Positions 1 through 10,592 are shown, counted from the stretch's first letter. The stretch: DNA of 42,148 bases from Candidatus Roseilinea mizusawaensis (GCA_016841965.1 JAEANN010000048.1:1-42148), one strand, 5' to 3'. A program made the numbers and translations. The notes: generated from the letters alone by a model not told the origin.

Positions 1-430
1 CGCCGGCCTCGTCCTCGAGGCCGGCCACCCAGCATCATGAGTCATCGGCGTCGCAAGGACGCGCCGCGAGAGCGAACTGCCACCGCTCGCCGGCCTCGTC
101 CTCGAGGCCGGCCACCCAACATCATGAGTCATCGCGGCGCAAGGACGCGCCGCAAGAGCGAACTGCCACCGCTCGCCGGCCTCGTCCTCGAGGCCGGCCA
201 CCCAGCATCATGAGTCATCGGCGTCGCAAGGACGCGCCACAAGAGCGAACTGCCACCGCTCGCCGGCCTCGTCCTCGAGGCCGGCCACCCAGCATCATGA
301 GTCATCGGCGGCGCAAGGACGCGGCGCGAGAGCGGATTGGCACCGCCCAACATCATGAGCCATCGCGCCGCGAGAGCGGATTGACACCGCCCAACATCAT
401 GAGTCATCGCGGCGCAAGGACGCGCCGCAA
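1..430. repeat. 87-bp tandem repeat array with embedded hairpin
   Basis: Near-identical units begin at about 1, 88, 174 and 261, giving a period of 86-87 bp. Each unit contains a perfect 10-bp inverted repeat (GCCGGCCTCG, loop TCCT, CGAGGCCGGC; 2-25 in the first unit) followed by a segment containing ATCATGAGTCATCG and GCAAGGACGCGCC. After about 341 the units shrink to about 44 bp and lose the hairpin, with starts at 341 and 385. Short ORFs crossing the array on both strands are repeat translations, not genes. The contig starts inside the array, so the true copy number is unknown and the repeat probably caused the assembly break. Confidence 0.93.
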
Positions 431-435
431 AGCAA

Positions 436-478
436 GCCGGCCCCGATGAACAGGATGTCGCCATCCACCGGGGCCGGC
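436..478 (-). terminator. compound hairpin downstream of katG
   Basis: A 10-bp perfect outer stem (GCCGGCCCCG at 436-445 with CGGGGCCGGC at 469-478) encloses an inner stem GGATG/CATCC (453-457 and 462-466) with a TCGC loop. It lies just beyond the katG stop codon on the minus strand, so a terminator or 3-prime stabilising structure is plausible. On the minus strand it is followed only by a weak T-rich stretch (TTGCTTTGC). The outer stem resembles the hairpin in the neighbouring tandem repeat. Confidence 0.5.
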
Positions 479-520
479 CATTCGACTTGCACACGCTCAA
501 AGCGCGCTGCGTGCCAGCGA

Positions 521-2921
<2,401 letters not shown>

Positions 2922-4040
2922 CTAATCGCGCAGCCCCTCATTCACATACTGGGTGATTTCGCTCACGCTCAACTGCTCAATGCCCAATTTGTCCAGCGTG
3001 CGACCCCGGCGCCAGTAATCGGTGCGATGCACGATGCAGGCCAGTTGCACGATGCTGTCCATCGCCCGCACCGACACCCCATAGCGCTGGCCGAGCGCTG
3101 CAATGGGCACCAAGCTCATCGGCACGTCCTCGAACAGGTAGCGATGATTGAGCGTGGCCGGCGCTTTGATGCCATAGTAGCCCGGCTGGTTATGGATAGC
3201 CTCATTTAGATCAGCGCCGGTAGCGTTGTAAGCCATCTGCAGCCACTCCATTGCATTGCGCGCGCGGATGCCCAGCGCCGCCGCAACCGTCACCCGCTCG
3301 CGGTCGAGCACCTCCAGCACGCGCGCCACCGACGGCGTGACGCCGTCAATGTAGAACTGGAAGTCGCCGTTGGTGGACTCGATCCGGCCTGCATTCAGCA
3401 GCGTCAGGGCGGGATGGAAAATGGCGCCCATGTTGTTCAGCCCGGTGTTCAGCACGTTTACACCGTCGATGAACTGAGGATAGGCCGGCATGAGCGCCGC
3501 CAGGACATCCGCCGTGCGAATAGCCGGCAGGGCAGCCAGCGGCACTGCTTCCTTGATGCGGAAAATGCGCGCCTGCGCCGGCCCATCCGACCGGCTAGCG
3601 TAGATGAACGTTTCCGCCTCGGCGACCGTCACATCGGCATGGCAGCCCTTGTCGCGCAGCACCTTGGCAAACTCGATCGCCCCACACGTGCGGCCTGGGT
3701 GCAACACCACGATTTGCCCGTCGCGCAGGTGCGGCGCCGCATGGGCGGCGATCTCGGCATGGGCCGAGGACGGCGTAACTACCATTAACACACGTGATCG
3801 CTTGACAGCCTCGCCGATATCTGATGTGACGCAATCCAGCCGGCCAAACCCGCGCGGCCCACCGTCGTAGCTTTCTAGATCAATGCCGCCGCGCTTGCAA
3901 ATGGCGCTGATGCGATCAAAAGTGCGGTTGTACAAGGTGACCCGACAGCCTATCAGCGCCAGGTGCGCGGCCATGGCCTTGCCGCCGTTGCCGGCGCCGA
4001 TTACGGTGTAGTCTGTGTGTCCGTTTGTATGAGGGGTCAC
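2922..4040 (-). CDS. NAD(P)-dependent opine (octopine/nopaline) dehydrogenase family protein
   Basis: The family reductively condenses an amino acid with a 2-oxo acid, or runs the reverse oxidation; the substrate here cannot be read. The N-terminal Rossmann fold carries GAGNGG (residues 15-20). The C-terminal helical domain contains HRYLFEDVPMSLVP, typical of the octopine/nopaline dehydrogenase C-terminal domain. The length of 372 residues is normal. The start is GTG, with AAGGAG about 9 nt upstream; that Shine-Dalgarno overlaps the stop codon of the preceding cobalamin-binding gene. The 12-bp gap makes a two-gene operon very likely, which suggests the two enzymes act on the same amino-acid-like compound. 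Confidence 0.85.
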   Translation of the reverse strand: MTPHTNGHTDYTVIGAGNGGKAMAAHLALIGCRVTLYNRTFDRISAICKRGGIDLESYDGGPRGFGRLDCVTSDIGEAVKRSRVLMVVTPSSAHAEIAAHAAPHLRDGQIVVLHPGRTCGAIEFAKVLRDKGCHADVTVAEAETFIYASRSDGPAQARIFRIKEAVPLAALPAIRTADVLAALMPAYPQFIDGVNVLNTGLNNMGAIFHPALTLLNAGRIESTNGDFQFYIDGVTPSVARVLEVLDRERVTVAAALGIRARNAMEWLQMAYNATGADLNEAIHNQPGYYGIKAPATLNHRYLFEDVPMSLVPIAALGQRYGVSVRAMDSIVQLACIVHRTDYWRRGRTLDKLGIEQLSVSEITQYVNEGLRD

Positions 4041-4052
4041 GAGATTTGCTCC

Positions 4053-5705
4053 TTAACAAGAGTGCAGCGATGCGCTGTACAAGAGTGCAGTGATGCGCTG
4101 TTGCTCTGAGATGGGGTTGCCATCGGCATCCACGGCGTCGCACGCGCCGCGCGCAGTGATGCGGGTGTTGATCTGGCCGCGCGCAAAGCGGCTGTTCTTT
4201 AGTTGCGGCGCATCGAGCAACCCCAATTTCACGGCGCGCGCCAAAGTATCCGGATCGATCAGCGGATCGCTGACGCCGGGGCCGGCCAGCGCCCGAATCG
4301 CATCCAGCAACACATGCGCTTCGGCGGCCAAGAAGGCGCGGCGCTCCTGGATGGCCGGGTCAGCCGTCATATCCGGCGCGCCGCGCACAGCCGTCTCGAT
4401 CACCCGGCGCGCCAGATTGCACGACTCGATCACGTCCTCGGCAGTTGCGGCGTGGTCGGCCTCAGTATGTCCCACCACGTGCACGATGTGCGGCTTGACA
4501 GCCATTTGCACATAGACGCTGGCCGCCAGATGCGCGCGCGCCGCGTCGATATCGAGCGGGTAACTCAGCAGGCCGGTGCGCGTCTGGCGCCAGATGCGAA
4601 AGTGGTCGCCGGCCAACGGGGCAATCAGATCGAGCATGGTCAGCATCTTGGCCAGATCCATCTGATCGCTCAGGCCGGGCGGGCTGTTGAACATGAGTTG
4701 GGCGATATAGTCTCGCACACCAAAGGCGCGCGCGTTGTATGCAGACAAGTACGCCGACACAACACACACCACATCGGACGCGTCGCGCATGCCCCAGTGA
4801 TGCGGCTCGTTCAATTCTACCGGGATATTTTGCGCGCCATACCAGGCCATCACTTGTTGATGCTCGCGGATCGAGCCTGCCAGGTCCCACGGGCCACGCC
4901 CGTCCATCTGGTTGAACCAGAAAAGGGGGATGGCGCACCAGGCAATGTTGATGGTATCGACATACAGCTCGGCCAGGCGGATGAAATCGTCGGTGCCGGA
5001 GTATGTGCGCAGGAGAGGATAATTGCCGCGCCGGCTGGCTGCGTACAGCGCGCGATAGTCGTCGGCGCTGCGCACCGGCGCACCGCCGGCGCCCTTGCGA
5101 CGCGCATCCTGGCGCTCCGGGTGGAAGAAGTTCTCTTGCGCGTCCTGGTCGGTGCCCAATGAGATCACATCTAGCGCGCGCGCCTCGGCAATCTGCGCAA
5201 TCCCATCCAGCGTAGCCTGCATCGTGGGCAGCCCGAAGTGATGCCGGATGAGCGGAAACGGGGACTTCCAGCGGATACGCGCGACGGCAGTCTGTGGGAA
5301 GTCGGTTTCGTCGACTGCGCCGGCAGCCTGTCCTTTCAACCAGGCCAGCACATCGGCGTCAGACTCGGCGCCGGCGAAGACGTGCTCGAAGAAGCCCAAC
5401 GCCTCGGCGCGCGCCGCGACCGGTGGGGTGCCGGCGAAAGCAAATCGCACGCCGGCTGCGCGCAAGTCGTCGGCGGCCTCGGCAAACTCGCCGAGCAACC
5501 GTTCGCCGGTTTCTGGGGTCAGGCGATACGAAACGCCGACCAGGTCAGCGCCCGTTTCGCGCGCCGCAGCCAGCACTTTCTCGATCGACACAGCCGGGCC
5601 AAGAAATACTGTGCGCCAACCGGCTGCTTCGGCCAGCCGAAGGAAATGCGAGACGCCGGCCACATGCACACACTCGCCCAGCGCCCCTGCCACAACGGTT
5701 TTCAT
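4053..5705 (-). CDS. Cobalamin-binding domain fused to a mutase-like barrel domain
   Basis: Residues 1 to about 130 look like a B12-binding flavodoxin-like domain. His14 and Gly17 of the DxHxxG motif are present (CVHVAG), but the Asp position is Cys12. A SYRL segment and GTPP occupy the places of the later SxL and GG motifs. Residues from about 150 to 550 form a long domain with several His- and Asn-rich segments (FWFNQMDGRGPW, ELNEPHHWGMRDASD) and resemble the catalytic barrels of cobalamin-dependent amino-acid mutases such as glutamate mutase E. That assignment is an inference. ATG at 5705 is preferred because GGGAGG lies 5 nt upstream; an in-frame GTG at 5711 overlaps this site. It is the first gene of the operon with the opine dehydrogenase. 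Confidence 0.65.
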   Translation of the reverse strand: MKTVVAGALGECVHVAGVSHFLRLAEAAGWRTVFLGPAVSIEKVLAAARETGADLVGVSYRLTPETGERLLGEFAEAADDLRAAGVRFAFAGTPPVAARAEALGFFEHVFAGAESDADVLAWLKGQAAGAVDETDFPQTAVARIRWKSPFPLIRHHFGLPTMQATLDGIAQIAEARALDVISLGTDQDAQENFFHPERQDARRKGAGGAPVRSADDYRALYAASRRGNYPLLRTYSGTDDFIRLAELYVDTINIAWCAIPLFWFNQMDGRGPWDLAGSIREHQQVMAWYGAQNIPVELNEPHHWGMRDASDVVCVVSAYLSAYNARAFGVRDYIAQLMFNSPPGLSDQMDLAKMLTMLDLIAPLAGDHFRIWRQTRTGLLSYPLDIDAARAHLAASVYVQMAVKPHIVHVVGHTEADHAATAEDVIESCNLARRVIETAVRGAPDMTADPAIQERRAFLAAEAHVLLDAIRALAGPGVSDPLIDPDTLARAVKLGLLDAPQLKNSRFARGQINTRITARGACDAVDADGNPISEQQRITALLYSASLHSC

Positions 5706-6044
5706 TTGCACCTCCCGTGTGCTGAATCAACATACAGCCTGCGCACACCCCATCGCGCGCGCGATGCGTCGCGCAATCGATGAATTGAGGATCGAAAGAG
5801 AGACGAACCCTACCGCTCAGCTCATGATTCTAACCGCAACAAGAGGCAGTCGACTTCTGGGCGCGCAAAGCTGCAACTTGTGCGCGCCAACGCGCCACGT
5901 CCTCGTGGCACGAGCCTCTCTTGAAGACTGCTAGGCAGTTCACACCCACAAATCGACATGTCACAGGCCGGCATCGTCAAAGGTCTGTTATCCTAGAGCA
6001 ACTGATACTTTGCAGCGTCCGTGCTGCGCATGTGGAGGTGAGCC
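5706..6044. other. divergent intergenic region with small hairpin
   Basis: These 339 bases separate the minus-strand cobalamin gene from the plus-strand c-di-AMP receptor and should hold both promoters. I see no ORF with codon character and no RNA gene. A small perfect hairpin (GCCACG, loop TCCT, CGTGGC) lies near 5894-5909; its TCCT loop matches the loop of the hairpin in the 87-bp repeat. No promoter could be called with confidence. Confidence 0.5.
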
Positions 6045-6341
6045 TTGAAACTCGTAATGGCCGTGGTGCAAGCCGACGCAGCCGCCAAAACGGCCGAAGC
6101 CCTGATCGAGGCGGGTTTCCGAGTCACGCGGATCGCCACAACCGGTGGTTGGTTGCGACGCGAAAACACGACACTCCTCTCGGGTGTTGAAGACGAGCGG
6201 GTGGAAGAGATGCTGGCCGTGCTGCACCGTCTGGGCGTGCGCACAGCACAATCGGCCCCGGACAACACCCCAGAGAATGCCGCCACTGCCGGTCGCGGCA
6301 TTGTCTTCGTCATGGACGTCGAGCGATTCGAGCACTACTGA
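6045..6341 (+). CDS. Cyclic-di-AMP receptor, PII-like (DUF970/DarA family)
   Basis: This is a small trimeric PII-like protein of the family that binds the second messenger c-di-AMP (DarA/PstA). Its downstream partner is generally unknown. The 98-residue product has the family signature in order: TTGGWLRRENTTLLSGVED, with the NTTLL-G ligand loop, and a C-terminal GRGIVFVMDVERFEHY strand. The start is TTG at 6045, supported by GGAGGTG about 5 nt upstream; the in-frame ATG at 6057 would cut off the first strand. It is a single-gene unit, divergent from the cobalamin operon. Its presence implies c-di-AMP signalling in this organism. Confidence 0.92.
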   Translation: MKLVMAVVQADAAAKTAEALIEAGFRVTRIATTGGWLRRENTTLLSGVEDERVEEMLAVLHRLGVRTAQSAPDNTPENAATAGRGIVFVMDVERFEHY

Positions 6342-6484
6342 ACGCTCTATCCGGCCAGCTAGTAGTAGAACCAGATCACGCCGCTGTACCGAGGCAGCGC
6401 CAGCCTCAAGCCTTCGCACAACAGCGCCTCGCCGGGTGTCTGGGCTATTCATTGATTTGCGACTTCCCCACAGCGTTTACCACA
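6342..6484. other. intergenic stretch with a possible protein-coding relic
   Basis: No complete gene is visible here. On the minus strand, codons 6448-6359 read IAQTPGEALLCEGLRLALP then RYSGVIWFYY and a stop, with a stop codon directly upstream. This has the look of the C-terminal end of a carbohydrate-active enzyme, but 29 codons are too few to prove it. Confidence 0.25.
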
Positions 6485-6640
6485 GAACGCCCGTTCAGTA
6501 GAACGCCCGTTCAGTAGAACGCACGTTCAGTAGAACGCACGTTCAGTAGAACGCCCGTTCAGTAGAACGCACGTTCAGTAGAACGCACGTTCAGTAGAAC
6601 GCCCGTTCAGTAGAACGCCCGTTCAGTAGAACGCCCGTTC
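6485..6640. repeat. Ten 16-bp tandem palindromes (GAAC-N4-GTTC)
   Basis: Units start at 6485, 6501, 6517, 6533, 6549, 6565, 6581, 6597, 6613 and 6629. Each is a 12-bp site GAACGCCCGTTC or GAACGCACGTTC, followed by the 4-bp spacer AGTA. The only varying base is the C/A in the centre; the order of variants is C,C,A,A,C,A,A,C,C,C. Every site is a perfect GAAC-N4-GTTC palindrome, the same core as SOS (LexA) boxes of Gram-positive bacteria. The array ends about 145 bp upstream of the serine protease start. Confidence 0.97.
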
Positions 6641-6783
6641 AGGTCTATCTGCTTTCGGCGGGTGCCGGCCCAGAAAAAGCAATCTATCGATCTTGGCGTC
6701 GATCTTAGCAGCATCTCAGAAAGCGCTGCTATAGCTATGACTGTCACAGGTTGGCCGGCGATGACATACCGCTTTGTGAAAGC

Positions 6784-7623
6784 ATGAACGAACAGCCCGC
6801 ATTGCAATCGGGGCGATGGCAATATCGCATCCGGCACTGGCGCGCACAGGGGCGCAACGCGCTGATTTTTGCGTCTGGCGTGCTGGCTGCTCTGCTTGGG
6901 TTGCTGCTCTACAGCGTCCTTGTTCCTGCCCCTGCGCCGCTGACAGTGCGGGATATCAACGAAGCGGTAGCACAGGCCATGGCATCGGCTACGCCGCCGG
7001 CTGCGTTTTCGTCGCAAGTCTATCAAATCATCCAGCCATCGCTGGTGCTGATCGAGGTGACATCGACAGACCGCGACGGCAAATCGCGCAACGGTCTTGG
7101 CACAGGCGTAGTGGTCAATGTTCAGGGCGCCATCTTGACCAGCCTGCATGTGGTGACCAATGCAACCGAGATCGCATTAACGTTTGCCGATGGCACCGAA
7201 GCCACCGCCGAGGTGGCCGTGCGACAACCCGAGAACGACATCGCTGTGCTGCTGCCAAGTCGGCTGCCGGCAGTGTTGGCGCCGGCTGTGCTGGGCAGCC
7301 CCGGCGCCATGCGCGTCGGCGACGAGGCATTTGCAGTTGGCCACCCGCTGGGCCTGTACAGCTCGATGAGCGCCGGCGTGATCTCTGGCTTCGACCGCAC
7401 CTTTCAACCAGACAAGGACGGGCCGCGCCTGAAAGGGCTGATCCAGTTCGATGCAGCGGTGAATCCTGGCAATTCCGGCGGGCCATTGTTGAACCGGCGC
7501 GGCGAGGTGATCGGCATTGTGGCCGGGCTGGTCAATCCCACCGAGCAAGAAGTCTTTATCGGCATTGGCTTTGCTGTGCCAATCGACGTGGCAGGCGGCG
7601 CCGCCGGCGCCCCGCCGTACTGA
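6784..7623 (+). CDS. Membrane-anchored trypsin-like (HtrA/S1C-type) serine protease
   Basis: This is probably an extracytoplasmic protease tethered by one N-terminal membrane helix (about residues 27-50, NALIFASGVLAALLGLLLYS). The catalytic triad is visible: His in TSLHVVTN, Asp in ENDIAVL, and Ser in the classic GNSGGPLLN. The protein is 279 residues and ends right after the protease domain (FAVPID then a Gly/Ala-rich tail), so it has no PDZ domain, unlike DegP/HtrA. ATG at 6784 is preferred; a TTG 33 nt upstream is in frame. It is followed after 21 bp by moxR, so it may be the first gene of the MoxR/VWA operon. The ten-palindrome array lies directly upstream. Confidence 0.88.
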   Translation: MNEQPALQSGRWQYRIRHWRAQGRNALIFASGVLAALLGLLLYSVLVPAPAPLTVRDINEAVAQAMASATPPAAFSSQVYQIIQPSLVLIEVTSTDRDGKSRNGLGTGVVVNVQGAILTSLHVVTNATEIALTFADGTEATAEVAVRQPENDIAVLLPSRLPAVLAPAVLGSPGAMRVGDEAFAVGHPLGLYSSMSAGVISGFDRTFQPDKDGPRLKGLIQFDAAVNPGNSGGPLLNRRGEVIGIVAGLVNPTEQEVFIGIGFAVPIDVAGGAAGAPPY

Positions 7624-7644
7624 CAGGACACAGGTGACAGGTGA

Positions 7645-8655
7645 ATGAGTAACAACGGAAGTTCTGCCAATGGGCTGCCCATGGAGCGGCTGCTCTACGA
7701 AGTCAAGAAAATCATCGTCGGCCAGGATCATTTGCTGGAACGGCTGATCGTGGCATTGCTGGCGCGCGGCCACATTCTGGTCGAAGGGGTGCCGGGGCTG
7801 GCCAAGACGATGGCGATCAAGACGCTGGCCGAGGCGATTGGCGGCGAGTTCAAACGTATCCAGTTCACGCCCGATCTCGTCCCGGCCGATCTGGTCGGCA
7901 CGCGCATCTACAACCAGAAGACAGGCGAGTTCAACACCTCGCTTGGGCCGGTGTTCACCAATCTGCTGCTGGCCGACGAGATCAACCGCGCGCCGGCCAA
8001 AGTGCAGAGCGCGCTGCTCGAGGTGATGCAGGAACGCCAGGTGACGATCGGACGCGAGACATTCGCCGTCCCTAAGCCATTTCTGGTGCTGGCCACACAG
8101 AACCCAATTGAGACAGAAGGCACCTATGCGCTGCCAGAGGCGCAAGTCGATCGCTTCATGCTCAAAGTGCTGGTCAGCTACCCCAGCCCCACCGAGGAAT
8201 TCGTGATTGTCGAGCGTATGACCGGCGCTGTTGAGAAAGTGCAAAAGGTTCTGAGCACCGACCAATTGCTGGACTTGCAGAAGCAGGCCGGCCAAGTATA
8301 TGTCGATCCTGCGCTGATCGAGTATGCCATTCGCCTGGTGACAGCTACCCGCGATCCTGGGCAGGTCGGCCTCAAGGATTTACAGCACTACATCCTGTTC
8401 GGCGCAAGTCCGCGCGCTTCGATCAACTTGATCCTGGCCGCCAAAGCGCTGGCGTTTGTGCGTGGCCGCACGTATGCACTGCCTCAGGATGTTTTGGACA
8501 TGGCGCTCGACGTGATGCGGCACCGGATTGTGTTGTCGTACGAAGCGCTATCCGACAACATCTCCAGCGACGACGTGCTGAACAAAATCCTCGGCCGGAT
8601 TCCGATCCCAGTGGTGCCGCTGCATGAGCACGCCAAGCTCCGCGTTAGCGCCTGA
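7645..8655 (+). CDS. MoxR-family AAA+ ATPase
   Basis: MoxR ATPases act as chaperone-like remodelling enzymes, usually together with VWA-domain partners encoded beside them. Walker A is GVPGLAKT (residues 48-55) and Walker B lies in LLADEINR, followed by sensor-1-like LATQNPIE and the C-terminal helical lid (VMRHRIVLSYEAL). The length of 336 residues is normal. A short AGGTGA precedes the ATG. The 3-prime end overlaps the start of the DUF58 gene by 32 nt, which indicates translational coupling and co-expression. Its client is not known from sequence. Confidence 0.96.
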   Translation: MSNNGSSANGLPMERLLYEVKKIIVGQDHLLERLIVALLARGHILVEGVPGLAKTMAIKTLAEAIGGEFKRIQFTPDLVPADLVGTRIYNQKTGEFNTSLGPVFTNLLLADEINRAPAKVQSALLEVMQERQVTIGRETFAVPKPFLVLATQNPIETEGTYALPEAQVDRFMLKVLVSYPSPTEEFVIVERMTGAVEKVQKVLSTDQLLDLQKQAGQVYVDPALIEYAIRLVTATRDPGQVGLKDLQHYILFGASPRASINLILAAKALAFVRGRTYALPQDVLDMALDVMRHRIVLSYEALSDNISSDDVLNKILGRIPIPVVPLHEHAKLRVSA

Positions 8656-9571
8656 CACGCCGGCCACCGACCGTCGGGCGCCCGAACGCATTCTGCAACG
8701 TCTCGACTGGCAGGTGATCCGCCGGCTCGACGGCCTGCTGCAAGGCGACTATCGCACGCTGTTCTACGGCTACGGGGTGGACTTCGCAGACTTACGCGAA
8801 TACCAGCCGGAGGACGACATCCGCTATATCGACTGGAACGTGACGGCGCGCATGGACACGCCCTACGTTCGGCAGTACGTCGAAGACCGCGAGATCACTG
8901 CCTGGTTCCTGCTCGACCTCAGCCCATCGGTGGATTTTGGCAGCGCGCAAAATCAGCGCCTGAAACGCGCCATGCTGGTGGATTTCGTCACCACGCTGGC
9001 CCGGCTGTTGACGCGCCACGGCAATCGCGTCGGCGCGATGTTCTACACCAGCCGCGTGGAACGCACAATCCCTGCGCGGGGCGGGCGTATGCAGGTGCTG
9101 AGACTGGTCAACGATTTGCTCAAGCAACCACACCTGGACAAATCCCCACTCACCGATCTGGCGCCGCTTTTTCAGGCCGCGTTAAACAGCATTCACCGGC
9201 GCGCGTTGATCTTTGTCGTCTCGGACTTTATCAGTGCGCCGGGTTGGGAGCGCATGCTCAACCAACTGAACCGGCATCATGAGGTGATCGCGGTGCGTCT
9301 GTGGGATCGCAGCGAAATTGAGTTGCCAGACATCGGGCCGGTGATCCTGCAAGATGCAGAAACGGGTGAGCAACTGTACGTAGACACGCGCGATCGGGAA
9401 TTCCGGGCGCGCTTTGCCGAAGCAACCCGACAGCGCGAGGCCATGCTGTCCGAGGCGTTCAAGCACGCCGGTGTGGATGTGCTGCCTCTCTGCACCGAGG
9501 ACGATCTGGTGCGCGCAATCACGCAGTTTGCAGCGGCGCGCCGGCAACATGCCAGCAGCAGGCGGAGATGA
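8624..9571 (+). CDS. DUF58 domain protein (MoxR partner, VWA-like)
   Basis: DUF58 proteins are regularly encoded immediately downstream of moxR and have a degenerate VWA-like fold. The family core is clear: GDYRTLFYGYGVDFADLRE, then YQPEDDIRYIDWNVTAR, then EITAWFLLDLSPSVDFG, where DLSPS occupies a MIDAS-like position. There is no obvious membrane segment, so the product is probably cytosolic or peripheral. It has 315 residues. The start overlaps moxR by 32 nt and the next VWA gene begins 9 nt after its stop. A later in-frame start would lose little conserved sequence, so the exact start is less certain. Confidence 0.94.
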   Translation: MSTPSSALAPDTPATDRRAPERILQRLDWQVIRRLDGLLQGDYRTLFYGYGVDFADLREYQPEDDIRYIDWNVTARMDTPYVRQYVEDREITAWFLLDLSPSVDFGSAQNQRLKRAMLVDFVTTLARLLTRHGNRVGAMFYTSRVERTIPARGGRMQVLRLVNDLLKQPHLDKSPLTDLAPLFQAALNSIHRRALIFVVSDFISAPGWERMLNQLNRHHEVIAVRLWDRSEIELPDIGPVILQDAETGEQLYVDTRDREFRARFAEATRQREAMLSEAFKHAGVDVLPLCTEDDLVRAITQFAAARRQHASSRRR

Positions 9572-9580
9572 GGTGAGAAC

Positions 9581-10585
9581 ATGCGTTTCATCTGGCCCGC
9601 GCTGTTGTCGCTGCTGATATTTGTGCCGATTCTGGCCGGCTTGTATGTGCGGCTGATACGCCAGCGACAGCGTACACTGGCCCGTTTTGGCCACTTTGGG
9701 TTGACGCAAAGCAGCACACGCCGGCTCGACGCCCGCCGCCACGTGCCACCGGCGCTTTTCCTGTCTGCCCTGACGCTGCTGATCGTGGCAATGGCCCGAC
9801 CAGAAGCTGTAGTCAGCGTACCGCGGGTGGAAGGCACTGTCATTCTGGCCTTCGACGTATCGGGCAGCATGGCCGCCGACGATCTCAAGCCGACGCGCAT
9901 GGAAGCCGCCAAAGCTGCGGCGCGCGACTTTGTAGAGCGCCAACCACCCGGCGTCCTGATCGGCGTCGTTGCGTTTAGCGATGCCGGCCTATCTGTGCAG
10001 GCGCCATCGGACGATCCGGTCAAGATACTGGCAGCCATCAATCGTCTGACGCCCCAACGCGGCACGTCACTGGGCAGTGGCATCCTTGCCGCGTTGAACG
10101 CCATCGCGGCCAGTGAAGCGCCCGCCACCAACTACTACAGCAACAAAGACCTGACACCTACACCGGCCCCTACCCCGGGCCGCAAAGGAACGCACAAGTC
10201 AGCGGCCATCGTGTTGTTGACCGATGGCGAAAACACCACGCCGCCTAATCCCCTGGAAGCCGCCCAGATCGCCGCCGAGCGCGGTGTGCGTGTCTACTCT
10301 GTTGGCATCGGCAGCGCCGAAGGGGCCGTTCTGAATATCGAGGGATTCTCGATTCGTTCGCGGCTCGACGAGGCAACACTACGGCAAATTGCCCAGCTCA
10401 CCGGCGGCAAGTACTTGAACGCAACTGACGAAGCCGAATTGCGCGCGATCTATCAGACGCTGAGCCCACAACTGGTGGTGCGCGCGCAGACCATGGAGAT
10501 CACATCTGTGCTTGCGGGGGCCGGCCTGCTGACACTGTTGATCGGCAGCGCGCTGTCGATGGTATGGCTGGGGCGGCTGCCGTAG
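9581..10585 (+). CDS. VWA-domain membrane protein, BatA-like
   Basis: The architecture is BatA-like: an N-terminal membrane helix (about 4-24), a second helix (about 57-72), a VWA domain (about 85-300) and a C-terminal helix (about 305-330). The MIDAS motif is intact: DVSGS at 92-96, a following Thr in the RGTSLGSG segment, and LLTDGEN. It therefore probably binds a metal and a protein ligand, facing outside. It is co-transcribed with moxR and DUF58. In such clusters the VWA proteins are thought to be partners of the MoxR ATPase in complex assembly or stress responses; the exact task here is inferred. Confidence 0.93.
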   Translation: MRFIWPALLSLLIFVPILAGLYVRLIRQRQRTLARFGHFGLTQSSTRRLDARRHVPPALFLSALTLLIVAMARPEAVVSVPRVEGTVILAFDVSGSMAADDLKPTRMEAAKAAARDFVERQPPGVLIGVVAFSDAGLSVQAPSDDPVKILAAINRLTPQRGTSLGSGILAALNAIAASEAPATNYYSNKDLTPTPAPTPGRKGTHKSAAIVLLTDGENTTPPNPLEAAQIAAERGVRVYSVGIGSAEGAVLNIEGFSIRSRLDEATLRQIAQLTGGKYLNATDEAELRAIYQTLSPQLVVRAQTMEITSVLAGAGLLTLLIGSALSMVWLGRLP

Positions 10586-10592
10586 TCGATAG

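Noticed and set aside
1-430. A CRISPR array at the window start
   Set aside because: Units are directly tandem with no unique spacers of constant length, and no cas genes are present.
129-500. ORFs of 60-120 codons on both strands inside the first 500 bases
   Set aside because: They translate the tandem repeat in different frames; the residues repeat with the DNA period and no codon character is seen.
6485-6640. A CRISPR array at the 16-bp repeats
   Set aside because: The spacers are a constant 4-bp AGTA and the units are only 16 bp.
7177-8295. A 372-codon minus-strand ORF across the protease and moxR genes
   Set aside because: It is the antisense shadow of two clear genes, with no family features.
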